From G965218495 sp965262785 (lineage in GTDB: Bacteria; Bacteroidota; Rhodothermia; Rhodothermales; Bin80), in assembly GCA_965262785.1 (NCBI GenBank), contig OZ253559.1, forward strand, positions 3,162,001 to 3,226,000: DNA of 64,000 nt, given 5' to 3'. Positions 27,738 to 37,700 of the stretch are shown in pieces. Positions within the stretch are counted from its first letter, which is position 1. Every line of letters begins with the position of its first letter. The translations under genes and the position numbers were made by a program. Below the pieces are notes generated by a model. That model saw only the letters and a list, made by a program, of their open reading frames with translations. It did no database searches and was not told the DNA's origin.

Positions 27738-29906
27738 ATGAGCATCACCTCATTTCATCATCACATAGCCGCAGTCACAAAGGAGCGGAGTAGCGGCCAG
27801 ACCTCCATTGAGCCGCCGGACTTGGAGGCAAGCTTTGGGGCACTGACCTTCGGTCCCGTGGAAATGCGGAAGCGCCTGCCCAAACAAGTCTGCAATATCA
27901 TGATGGCCGCCATGGAAAAGGGTGCGGCATGGGACTCGAGTGTAGCGGACATCGTTGCGCAGGCCATGAAAGAATGGGCCCTGGAGCATGGTGCTACGCA
28001 CTTTGCTCATTGGTTTCAGCCCCTGACCGGAAGTACGGCTGCAAAGCACGACAGCTTCCTGAGCCCCACGGGGGGAGGTAAGGTAGTAACTAAGCTCTCT
28101 GGCAGCGACCTCATTCAGGGCGAGCCAGACGCCTCCAGCTTTCCCAGTGGCGGTCTTCGGTCTACGCACATGGCCCGCGGATATACTGCCTGGGACCCCA
28201 CCTCTCCTGCCTTCCTGTCAAGGAATCGCAACGGTTGCTACCTCGCTATACCGACCGCATTCGTGTCGTGGACCGGCGAGGCCCTGGACCATAAGACGCC
28301 CCTGCTTCGCTCAATTGATGCGCTGGATGAGCAAGCGCGCAAAGTACTGCGGATCTTCGGCGTTGACGCAGAGCGAGTGTATTCCACCGTCGGAACAGAG
28401 CAGGAGTATTTCATGATTGACGAGGAATTCTACTTTCGTCGCCCGGACCTGGTGAATTGCGGACGTACCCTTGTCGGCGCCAAGCCGCCAAGAGGGCAGC
28501 AGCTGGATGATCACTATTTCGGGGATATCGAAGACCGCGTGCTTGCGTGCATGCTTGCCGCAGAAAAGGAGCTCTACCTCCTCGGCATTCCTGCCAAGAC
28601 GCGCCACAATGAGGTTGCTCCCGGCCAGTACGAGCTAGCTCCGATCTTTGAAGACTCCAACCGCGGGACCGATCATCAGCAGCTGATTATGCGTACGCTG
28701 CAGCGCACGGCTCGTGATCAAGGTCTGGTGTGCCTGTTGCACGAGAAGCCATTTGCCGGAATCAATGGCTCAGGAAAACACAACAACTGGTCCTTGAGCA
28801 CGAACACGGGCATCAACCTGCTGGAGCCGGGTCGCACGCCGCATTCCAATGCGCAATTCATGTTTTTCTGCACAGCCGTGATTCGGTCGGTGCATAAGCA
28901 CCAGGACTTACTCAGGATTTCGGTCGCTTCGGCGGCCAATGACCACCGCCTTGGGGCAAACGAGGCGCCGCCGGCCATCATGAGCATTTTCTTGGGCGAG
29001 CAGCTCACTGACATCTATAATCAGCTAGTCGAAGGACCAGCTACCAGCAGCAAGCGCGGCTCGAAAATGTTCTTGGGTGTCACCGGCTTGCCAACACTTC
29101 CGATTCATGCAGGAGACCGTAACCGCACGTCGCCTTTTGCCTTTACTGGCAACAAGTTTGAGTTCAGGGCAGTCGGATCAAGCCAGTCGGTGGCCTTCCC
29201 GAACGTCGTCCAAAACGTTACGATGGCAGAATCCTTGGATGTTATGGGGCAGGCCTTGCAAGAGGCGCTGGACGGCCAGGACCATACAGATGAAGCGGCC
29301 TTGGCGGACGCGGTTACCAAGGTAGTCCGCGATGTCATGGCCGAGGCGCGACCCATCCTTTTTGAGGGTGACAACTATAGCGAAGACTGGCATAAGGAGG
29401 CGGAGAGTCGTGGCCTGCTCAATCTGCGCACCACGGTTGATGCACTCGAAAGGATGACAGATGCCAAGAACATCGATCTTTTCGAGCGCTACGATGTCCT
29501 AAGTGAGCGGGAGTTCAGGGCACGCCAGGAGGTCTGGCTTGAGCAATACGAAATGAATATTGACATCGAGGCCGAAACCTTGGATTCAATCGCGCGCACC
29601 TTAGTGCTGCCGGCCGCGGTCGAGTACCTGAATGAGCTTGCGGCATCTGGTATCAGCTCATACGGCCTGGAAGCGACAAAGCAGGAGGTAGTTGCCAACT
29701 GCAACAAGCTCCGCGAGGGCATCGAGGCACTAGCCGAAGCTATGAACCATCATGGCGGCGATTCCCTTGAAAACGCTCGGTGCCGCAGAGACCATGTGAT
29801 CCCGGCAATGGCTGAGGTTCGTGAGGCCTGCGATGCGCTGGAAAAGGTGGTGCCTACGCGCCTCTGGTCCCTTCCGACCTACCGCGACATGCTCTTCGTC
29901 AAATAG
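27738..29906 (+). CDS. glnN: Glutamine synthetase type III
   Basis: A 722-residue glutamine synthetase of the large GSIII class, combining ammonia and glutamate with ATP in nitrogen assimilation. Visible GSIII features include FGPVEMRKRLPKQV near the N-terminus, HWFQPLTGSTAAKHDSF and STVGTEQEYFMID. The active-site region contains KTRHNEVAPGQYELAPIFE and HEKPFAGINGSGKHNNWS, with NRTSPFAFTGNKFEFRAVGS following. The C-terminal extension unique to GSIII is present. Length is typical (about 700-730). It stands alone on the plus strand, facing the nitroreductase gene convergently with 44 bp between. Confidence 0.96.
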   Translation: MSITSFHHHIAAVTKERSSGQTSIEPPDLEASFGALTFGPVEMRKRLPKQVCNIMMAAMEKGAAWDSSVADIVAQAMKEWALEHGATHFAHWFQPLTGSTAAKHDSFLSPTGGGKVVTKLSGSDLIQGEPDASSFPSGGLRSTHMARGYTAWDPTSPAFLSRNRNGCYLAIPTAFVSWTGEALDHKTPLLRSIDALDEQARKVLRIFGVDAERVYSTVGTEQEYFMIDEEFYFRRPDLVNCGRTLVGAKPPRGQQLDDHYFGDIEDRVLACMLAAEKELYLLGIPAKTRHNEVAPGQYELAPIFEDSNRGTDHQQLIMRTLQRTARDQGLVCLLHEKPFAGINGSGKHNNWSLSTNTGINLLEPGRTPHSNAQFMFFCTAVIRSVHKHQDLLRISVASAANDHRLGANEAPPAIMSIFLGEQLTDIYNQLVEGPATSSKRGSKMFLGVTGLPTLPIHAGDRNRTSPFAFTGNKFEFRAVGSSQSVAFPNVVQNVTMAESLDVMGQALQEALDGQDHTDEAALADAVTKVVRDVMAEARPILFEGDNYSEDWHKEAESRGLLNLRTTVDALERMTDAKNIDLFERYDVLSEREFRARQEVWLEQYEMNIDIEAETLDSIARTLVLPAAVEYLNELAASGISSYGLEATKQEVVANCNKLREGIEALAEAMNHHGGDSLENARCRRDHVIPAMAEVREACDALEKVVPTRLWSLPTYRDMLFVK

Positions 29907-29950
29907 GACGCTTCCCAGGGCCTCGGGCTACCAGGCGCCCTGCTACTGCG

Positions 29951-30631
29951 CTAGTGGTCTGGCGGCTCGTGCCACCGGGAAACCTCCTGCAGCTCTTTGC
30001 GGCGGATGTCGGGTACTTTAGCGGCATCGGCCGGGTATCCAACGGGAAACAGAACAAAGGGGCGCTCGTTCTGCGGGCGTCCGAGGATAGAGCTCAAAAA
30101 GCGCATGGGGCTGGGCGTGTGCGTGAGCGTCACAAGGCCCATATTGTGCAGTGCGGCAATAAAAAGTCCACACGCAATGCCGCAGCTTTCCTGGACGTAG
30201 TAGTTCTTGCGCTTTTTGGCACCTGGGCCGTAGCCGTAAATTTCCGCGAAGCAGACGACGATCCAGGGAGCGATTTCCAGAAAGGGCTTATGCCAGTCGG
30301 TCCCCAGAGGCGCCAGAGCCTCCAGCCATTCAGGAGACATGCGGCTATGGTAGCTTTCGTGCTCTTCTGATTCCGCAGTTATTCGGATCTTCCGCTTCAG
30401 GTCAGGGTCGCTTACGGCCACAAACTGCCATGGCTGGCGATGTGCTCCGCTGGGCGCGGTCCCGGCGGTCAGAATAGCTTTTTCTATCAGCGTTCTGGGC
30501 ACCGGCCGGTCGCTGAACGTCCGAACCGACCTTCTGGCATTCATCAGCCTGTAAAAGCCATCAGCTCGAGCACGCATTTCCGGCAACGGCCGCTCCCGGT
30601 GCTTTAATGGAATTTGCGGGTACTGGGTCAT
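29951..30631 (-). CDS. Nitroreductase-family flavoprotein (iodotyrosine-deiodinase-like)
   Basis: A 226-residue FMN-dependent oxidoreductase. FMN-binding RRSVRTFSDRPVP and the APSGAHRQPWQFVAVSDP segment are clear. The sequence KNYYVQESCGIACGLFIAALHNMGLVTLTHTPSPM matches the subgroup that includes bacterial homologs of iodotyrosine deiodinase. The helical lid region SYHSRMSPEWLEALAPLGTDWHKPFLE is also of that subgroup. The physiological substrate is not evident; reductive dehalogenation is possible but only inferred from the subgroup. Confidence 0.88.
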   Translation of the reverse strand: MTQYPQIPLKHRERPLPEMRARADGFYRLMNARRSVRTFSDRPVPRTLIEKAILTAGTAPSGAHRQPWQFVAVSDPDLKRKIRITAESEEHESYHSRMSPEWLEALAPLGTDWHKPFLEIAPWIVVCFAEIYGYGPGAKKRKNYYVQESCGIACGLFIAALHNMGLVTLTHTPSPMRFLSSILGRPQNERPFVLFPVGYPADAAKVPDIRRKELQEVSRWHEPPDH

Positions 30632-30773
30632 GGCACGAATTGCGATTAGGCGTTAGGACATTCATGATTCGCAGCACCATGCTGCTGCACCTCTGCAGAT
30701 TTGGAGCTCGGGAGACTGGCATCGCGCTGGGTTCCACAACCAGTGGTAGTCGGGCACTCCACCTTTAGGCTGT

Positions 30774-32312
30774 CTATGGAGACAGCCGGCCAATCAGGCG
30801 CGGAAAGGGGATGGTTTCGCGGATGTGGTCTAGATGACAGATCCAGGATACCATTCGCTCGAGCCCGAGCCCAAAGCCAGCGTGTGGCACGGAGCCATAA
30901 CGACGCAGGTCGAGGTACCACTCGAAAGCCTCCCGTGGCAGTCCATGGTCGTCAACCTGGCGCTGCAGGAAGGCAAGATCTGTAGCGCGCTCTCCGCCCC
31001 CAATCACCTCTCCATACCCCTCGGGCGCGAGCACGTCCATGCCTAGCGCCAAACGATCGTCCTCCGGGTCGCGCTTCATGTAGAATGCTTTAACCGGCGC
31101 CGGATACCGGTGAATGATGATTGGCCGATCAAAGTGCCACGTGAGCAGCGTTTCGTCGCTGCCGCCAAAGTCCCTGCCCCACTCGAAGTCCCGCGCCGAC
31201 GATGCCCACGACGGTATGTTGCGGAGTTCTTCCTCGATTCCATCCAAACGCTGGTTGATGTCAATCCTGCGCGCATCCATGCGGCGCCGCTTCCACTGCT
31301 TTACCTGACCATACTGCTTCTTGATTTGCGCCTGCTCCACCTCCAATCCCCCCCGCTCCTTGCGCAAGAGATCGGAGCGCTGTTGCAAAAGGTCACGCGT
31401 CTTGTCGCTTCTTAACAAGTCCACTGCCTCTGTATAGGTTAGCCTCGGGAAAGGCCCTTTGACCCTTTCCAGCGGCGCGGCATCCCTACCGAGTATCGCT
31501 AGCTCTACCTTACAGCCACGCAGCACATCATCGACCATGCGTACGACGAAGTCTTCCGCTAAGTCCATGTTCATCTCCAGATCGTAGAATGCCATCTCCG
31601 GCTCTATCATCCAGAATTCGGTCAGGTGACGGCGCGTCTTTGACTTCTCCGCGCGAAAGGTAGGCCCGAAAGTGTAGATCTTGCCAAACGCCATTGCCAT
31701 GACTTCTCCGTGGAGCTGCCCGCTCTGCGTGAGGTATGCAGGCGAGCCGAAGTAGTCGATTTCAAACAGAGTGCTCGTACCCTCAACCGCATTGCCGGTC
31801 AGAATTGGGGCATCCATCTGCACAAACCCCCGCTCCTGGTAGAATTCGTGGATGGACATTGTCACGCGGTTGCGAATGCGCAGCACGGCCCACTGGCGAC
31901 GGCTGCGCAGCCACAGGTGGCGCCGGTCCATCAGAAACTCTACGCCGTGCGCCTTCGGCGTGATCGGGAACTCTTCGGCCAGGCTGATGAGCTCAGCCTG
32001 CGCTACATGCACCTCGACGCCCCCTATCTGGCGCGCGTGTGCGACAACAAGGCCTCTGAGCCACAGTGCGCTCTCCTGCGTTGCCTGAGACGCCGCAGCC
32101 CACGAAGGTTCTTCCACCTCGCGCCGAGACATCACGCACTGAACGATCCCACTTCCGTCCCTAAGCTCCAGAAACAGCAGGTCCTTTGAGGCGCGCTTAT
32201 TGTGCAACCATCCCTGCAGGGTTACCGTGCTGCCTACGTGTTTTGCGAGCGCTTCAACCGAGGCTGCCGTTCTGTCCACTAGAATCGCGTGCTTTTCAGT
32301 TCCGTTTCCCAC
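30774..32312 (-). CDS. asnS: Asparaginyl-tRNA synthetase with coiled-coil insert
   Basis: A 512-residue class IIb aminoacyl-tRNA synthetase charging tRNA-Asn. The N-terminal OB-fold anticodon-binding domain (VTLQGWLHNKRASKDLLFLELRDGSG) is followed by the catalytic domain. The latter has ERGFVQMDAPILTGNAVEGTSTLFEI, motif 2 in TFRAEKSKTRRHLTEFWMIEPEM and motif 3 in GFGLGLERMVSWIC. A lysine- and arginine-rich, probably coiled-coil stretch of about 65 residues (302-368) is inserted in the catalytic domain; E. coli AsnS (about 466 residues) lacks it. Its start overlaps the end of the upstream GWxTD gene by 34 bp, so the two are probably cotranscribed and translationally coupled. Confidence 0.96.
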   Translation of the reverse strand: MGNGTEKHAILVDRTAASVEALAKHVGSTVTLQGWLHNKRASKDLLFLELRDGSGIVQCVMSRREVEEPSWAAASQATQESALWLRGLVVAHARQIGGVEVHVAQAELISLAEEFPITPKAHGVEFLMDRRHLWLRSRRQWAVLRIRNRVTMSIHEFYQERGFVQMDAPILTGNAVEGTSTLFEIDYFGSPAYLTQSGQLHGEVMAMAFGKIYTFGPTFRAEKSKTRRHLTEFWMIEPEMAFYDLEMNMDLAEDFVVRMVDDVLRGCKVELAILGRDAAPLERVKGPFPRLTYTEAVDLLRSDKTRDLLQQRSDLLRKERGGLEVEQAQIKKQYGQVKQWKRRRMDARRIDINQRLDGIEEELRNIPSWASSARDFEWGRDFGGSDETLLTWHFDRPIIIHRYPAPVKAFYMKRDPEDDRLALGMDVLAPEGYGEVIGGGERATDLAFLQRQVDDHGLPREAFEWYLDLRRYGSVPHAGFGLGLERMVSWICHLDHIRETIPFPRLIGRLSP

Positions 32313-33697
32313 CCGGCCATCTTGCGCTCGCCAGATACCGTGGAGTGAATAAGCTCAAACAGGCCGAATCCGTTAAGGTCTGCAAAAATGAAGGAAGCTT
32401 GACCTTCGCCAGCAATATTGTTGTAACTCCAGATTTCGTGCGGCCTGAAATCTGCTTCGTATAGGCGTGGCTCAATGGATTCGGGCTGGCCGTACTTGAT
32501 AAGCACGCGCCCCCGGTCGGATCTCCACCCTTCCTCAGTTCGAGTCGAATACCGCTCGTTCGCGTACCCCAGAAGCGTATAGAACTGTTCCCGGTATTCG
32601 TTGGCTGGAGAATTGGGCTCCGGGTCGCGGATACGCCAGAAGTCCCACAGGAAGCGACGCCGCTCATCAAGGTCTTGAATACGATCTACTCGCTGCAATT
32701 CGGACTCGTTGGCAACGATCTGGGTATGCTCCAGGCCTCTTTCCAGCTCTTCCTCAGGCATGGTAGCGTATTCGCTGGTTTCAAAAGCTTCCGGGCCCGT
32801 AGCCTCCAGTTGGTCTACTTTCACTAAAGGATTGTAGATCCAGAATTTGCGGTTTTGCTCTACCTCGGCTTCATTGGCCTCGTTGAGCAGGGCAAGAACC
32901 AGGAAGTAGGGGCCCGTAGGCAGGCTATCCAGCTGGAACGAACCTACCAGAACATCCACAGGCCGTGCCTGACGCGGACTTCGTTTCTGAAGCTCACTGA
33001 TAGGCATAGGGACGTTAGCCTCGGACACAAATGCCAACAGCGTGTAGCTGTCATCGTCGGAAGCCGCACAGTTCGTGTTGTATGCTTCAGCATAATACCA
33101 CAGCCTTGACATGCCCTCCCCATACAGGTGTCTGGCATTGGGCTGAATCATGAGCCCGTTTTTGAAGAATGGATCGGACCGATCGGTGGACCGCGTGATC
33201 CTAGTCGCTAGCGTGATGTCCGATATGGCGCAGCTATTTGAAGTGGCATAGTCGGGTACAATAAGATCCCTTCGTACTTCCACGTGTTGGCCACTAGAGG
33301 CCACTGCGGCAACACGCAGCTCGTACTCTCCCGACGGCACTGTAATACGCATTTGCCGAACGTAATTCTGCCCCTCCGATATCGACAACGTGTCGACCGC
33401 GGTGAATTCGAGCGTGGTCGCATATTCCCAGACCGCGCCCTCAGGCGTTCCCTCCAGGGCCGCGTCCGTTGCCCGCCACAGGCTGAGCTCGATTGGCACA
33501 AGGGCCACGAAGCCTGAGTCGCGCGGGGCATAACCCAGTGACGCCGCGCCAAAGGCAAGATAGACTTCCACGATTGACTCAGCGTCGTCGTATTTGAAGG
33601 TGGCGTATTCGACGTTGACGTCGATGGGAAGCTGTGCAGCGCACGGGAGGGAACCGGCGCACAGGACCGATGCCCAAAGTCGGAAACTGTATTTCAT
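32279..33697 (-). CDS. GWxTD-domain secreted protein
   Basis: A 472-residue exported protein with signal peptide MKYSFRLWASVLCAGSLPCAAQ. The C-terminal part has the GWxTD-family region: RRRFLWDFWRIRDPEPNSPANEYREQFY, then TRTEEGWRSDRGRVLIKYGQPESIE (here GWRSD for GWxTD) and HEIWSYNNI. The family is found mainly in Bacteroidota and relatives, and no function has been established for it. The middle region looks beta-rich. The 3' end runs 34 bp into asnS. Confidence 0.9.
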   Translation of the reverse strand: MKYSFRLWASVLCAGSLPCAAQLPIDVNVEYATFKYDDAESIVEVYLAFGAASLGYAPRDSGFVALVPIELSLWRATDAALEGTPEGAVWEYATTLEFTAVDTLSISEGQNYVRQMRITVPSGEYELRVAAVASSGQHVEVRRDLIVPDYATSNSCAISDITLATRITRSTDRSDPFFKNGLMIQPNARHLYGEGMSRLWYYAEAYNTNCAASDDDSYTLLAFVSEANVPMPISELQKRSPRQARPVDVLVGSFQLDSLPTGPYFLVLALLNEANEAEVEQNRKFWIYNPLVKVDQLEATGPEAFETSEYATMPEEELERGLEHTQIVANESELQRVDRIQDLDERRRFLWDFWRIRDPEPNSPANEYREQFYTLLGYANERYSTRTEEGWRSDRGRVLIKYGQPESIEPRLYEADFRPHEIWSYNNIAGEGQASFIFADLNGFGLFELIHSTVSGERKMAGWETELKSTRF

Positions 33698-34483
33698 GTC
33701 AGACCGATGTATGAGGTTAGAATGCTGCCGTTATGCATTGCCGCGTCACTCGGGCTGGCGCTCCGCATAATCTGTTAGTATGCGCCATGCAACAAGTTGT
33801 TGCCACAACTGCTCCGCACACAAGTACATTTGTAGGCTCAAATGGATTCGCAGCACCGATTAAGAAAGGACACACCTTGGAAGGCACATGGACTCGCGCC
33901 GAATTCGTGGCGCCGCACATGCAAGCATGCAGGCTCCATGCCTGAAGGTTCTTGAGTAAGGCCGCGCCGGCGTGCCGTGACAATTGTCGGGTACCACCAG
34001 CGACCTGCCCCACGCCATCTCAGCTAAAGGCACGGCGCCGATCCACCGTTGCCAGGGCCAGAGCAAGATGCCGAGTTATCCACGGTAATTGCGACCCTTC
34101 GGGAATGCAACTACCAGGGAGTCTGCAGGTGTGCGCGGGAAATTAGAGATTTCTGCCAGCTGGCGCTCAATGCCAATCTCGTGCTTCATGAGACGCTTAA
34201 CGAGCCTTGCCCCATCTACCGGCGCAATCGTGGAGCTCGCCTCGCAACCTGCCTATGCTATGGCAACCTTGATGAGACTGTGGGTGGAAGGTGCCTGTGC
34301 ACAGCCCTAGCATTTAAGCCACAATTCGGATTCCATATCTCACTGCGAAGTAGTGGATTACCACCGTACGCACTAGCAATGCGCTTAATTGGGGTAAGGC
34401 CCGGTCTTGGGCCCCAGGATTTTTCGATGGCTTAAGCCGTGGATTCAACACAGGTTCCTGGGTATACTGCACGCGAGCATGGC
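33698..34483. other. Gene-free interval
   Basis: Nearly 800 bp without a supportable gene between the GWxTD gene (minus) and the secreted-protein family P1-P3 (plus). It should contain the GWxTD promoter. I found no tRNA, repeat array or conserved ORF in it. Confidence 0.5.
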
Positions 34484-34500
34484 CCGGTGGACACAACGCC

Positions 34501-34704
34501 TTGGGTGTGGCAAGCCCGGAATTGTGTAAACAGTGAGACGTGTGCCCGCCATCTGGAACGATTCCAACGACGCGCGCCAAGGGTGTACAAGCCTCCACAG
34601 AAGCCATGAACCACCCAGTGAGCCGAACCATCACCCAAGGCGGCACCTCCAGCTATCCGCTGCCCGCCCGTGCAGAAGCCAGCGGATTCACACTTGGCCT
34701 GACT
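34501..34704 (+). promoter_or_regulatory. Conserved 204-bp upstream region of P1
   Basis: From TTGGGTGTG to the base before the ATG this region is exactly 204 bp, as in P2 (38299-38502) and P3 (44783-44986). Shared blocks include GTGTAAACA, CCCGCCATCTGGAACGAT and AGCTATCCGCT. It probably holds the promoter and leader. P1 is more diverged here than P2 and P3 are from each other. An in-frame ATG at 34606 is an alternative start, but the signal peptide begins at 34705. Confidence 0.6.
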
Positions 34705-37700
34705 ATGCGACACTCGCGAACAGCATTTGCGCTAACTACCGTGCTGCTCCTGGCGGTTGGAGCGGAATCGGCAGAGGCGCAAAGGGTCGGGACCTGCACC
34801 TCGCCCCTGGGTGAAGCTTACCTGGACATCGGCAACGTCCGAGCGCGCATCTTCAATAACGGGAACCTGTTTTGGCGCGGACCACCTTATGTTTACGAGG
34901 TACCCAAAGGGGGCGGCGCAATTGCGATGTTTAACGCCGGTATCTGGGTCGGCGGCCTGGTCGATGGGGAGCTGCGAGTGGCGGCCGCGCGCTACGGCGG
35001 CTATGACTTCTGGGCCGGTCCGCTGGACGACAACGGCGAGCCTCCGGAGGACTGCTCGGTGTACGACCGGCTGTACAAGGTCAGCCGATCGGATATAGAC
35101 GACTATGAGGCCACGGGCACTGCTGCGTCTGACTTGCGGGAATGGCCGACGGGCCTGGGAGCCCCCACCTATGCGGCGCCAGGCAACGGACTGGACGACG
35201 ATGGAGATGGCGAAGTCGACGAGGAGGGCGGCGAGGTCATCGCCCTGCTGGGTCAGGCCCTGGCTGAACGTAAAGACCGCGTCATCGATCTGGCGGCCGG
35301 TGAGCGTCCTGCGATCCTGGGCGACCAGTCGATCTGGTGGGTGATGAATGATCGTGGGAATGACCATGGCATCTCGCCTCCTATTGGGCTGGAAGTGCAT
35401 GCGATGGCATTCGCGTTCAAGGTGCCAGGCCCCATTGGCGATGCCACGTTCTACAAGTATGATTTTTTCTACAGTGGGCAAGACCCTCTCACGGACACAT
35501 ACGTGGGGCTCTATAGTGACCCAGACCTGGGTAACTGGCATGATGACTGGGTGGGATCGGACACCGTGCGTGGCCTTGGCTTTGGGTGGAACTCTGACAA
35601 CGAGGACGAAGGAATTGGTGGATACGGCACTCCTCCACCCGCGGTTGGAGTCGACTTCTTTCAGGGCCCCATAGTGCCGAGTATGGGAGACGCCGCACAC
35701 GTGAGCGGGACTCCGGTGCCAGACTTCAGGCACCTGAAGATGGCACACTTTATGTATTACAACAACTCTGGAGCTGTCACTGGGGACCCGCAAAATGGCG
35801 AGGATTATTACAACTATATGCGTGGTCGCTGGAGGGATGGTATCCTCATCACAGAAGGTGAACCTGGCCCTCTCCGTTGCGGTTTTGGGGGATGTCCGGT
35901 TGTAGCATCCATGTATGCGGGTGACGTCGGTGAAAGCGACGAAGACTGTCAATTCTGGTCAGAATGCAACTCCGATGCGAATGGCACGGACCGAGTCGCA
36001 GGCGACCGCCGCTTCGTGATGTCTACGGGCCCATTCACCATCAGTCCGGGGGACCCCCAGCAGATCATTGTTGGCATCGTCTTCGCGCGGGGCGCTAACA
36101 ACTTCAACTCCGTGACCAAGATGAAGCAGGCGGACGATTTTGCGCAGGCTTTCGTTGATGCCAACTTTTTCGTCCCGGCGCCGCCGGCCTCCCCTGCGCT
36201 GGCTGCCACGCCCGCAGACCAGTCCGTGATCCTGGAGTGGAAGAATGCGACCCGCTCCAACAACTACCTGGAGTCCTACAGCGCGGTGGACCCCTTCACT
36301 CCGGATGACGACAACGACTACCTCTTCGAAGGGTATGATGTCATTCAGTATGACCACGGCGAAGACTTTGTTGGTCGCACGATCGCGACCTACGACGTGA
36401 GTAACGGCGTCACGCGCGTGGTCGACGGCTTCCCCGGCGAGCCGCTGGAGGTCACCGCCACCGGCAGCGACAGCGGCGTAGCAACTTCTCATACGGTCAC
36501 GGGCCTGACGAACTACACTACGTACCGCTTTGGCGTGCAGGCCTACGCCTACAATGCGCCGTCATACCCCAAGGTGTACCGCGGCCCCATAGCGCGCGTG
36601 GAGGTCATCCCGACCAGGCCCACCCAGGACGTGTCAGACGCGGCGATGGCGCTGGCGCAGGATCACGGCGCGCCGGACTTCGTGGCAGAAGCAGATGCTG
36701 TGGGCGATGGCGAAGTCTTCGCGCATGTCACCAACCCGATCACCCTGGTGGATGCCCACTACGCGGTCGAGTTCTTTGCGCAGGACTTTGGGAAGCAGCC
36801 CAATAGTACCACTGCGGAAGAGGATGACACGCTGGATCCCTTGCGGCCGTCCGCGCTGTCCCGGATGGGCAGCAGTGCCACCACGGGTGTCACGTACAAC
36901 ATCCTGCGGGGCGGCGAGGTGCTGTTTGACGGCACCGCGCTGGACTTCCCTGCGCCCTTGCGCCGGGGCGTGTTTGCCAGCGACGGCCTCACCTTTGATG
37001 TGCTGGGGCCTCCGCCGGGCTTCAAAGACTTTCACGTCACCGCCAACGCGGCCGGGCCGCTCGACCCCCCGGACTACGCCGGCTGGGGCTGGGCCGGCTT
37101 CCCGGACCCGCGTGGCCTGGTGGTGGGGCTGCGCACCTATCAGCAGGTCAGCGGAGCGGTCTGGGGATACCACGCGGGAGGCGCCGCGCAGCCCTTCGGA
37201 CCGATCGAAGAGGGCTCCTCGTTCCTGGCGCGGGCCCTGCGCGGTGGCACCCTGCTGCCCTACCTGGGGTCCTACGACTATGAGCAGCGCTTCACGCAGG
37301 AGTGTGCAGACCAGATCGATGGCACCCTTGATGTGGAGCATGACTGCCTGGCCATCCGGTGGTACGGCGATGATGCGCTGATGGAGGTGCCCTTCACCCT
37401 TTGGAGGGCCGGCATCGACACGCCCGAGGATCGCAGCGACGACCTGCAGATGGTTCCCTTCATCTGCGACAGTGAGACGTGCGGGGGTGGCACGCAGCAT
37501 GGCGTATACGACATTGGGGGAGATCATCCGGCTTCGGGTGCGGCCAACGATCCGTATACGGACTGGATCTACTGGAACCTGCCGGCGGACACGAGCCCCG
37601 GCTCCGCGGGCTACCGGGCGTTCTTCCGGGGGGACGACCAGGCCACGGTGCAGGTGCTGGCCCGCACGGTGCTGGTGGCCTGGAACGAGGGCACGGCGCC

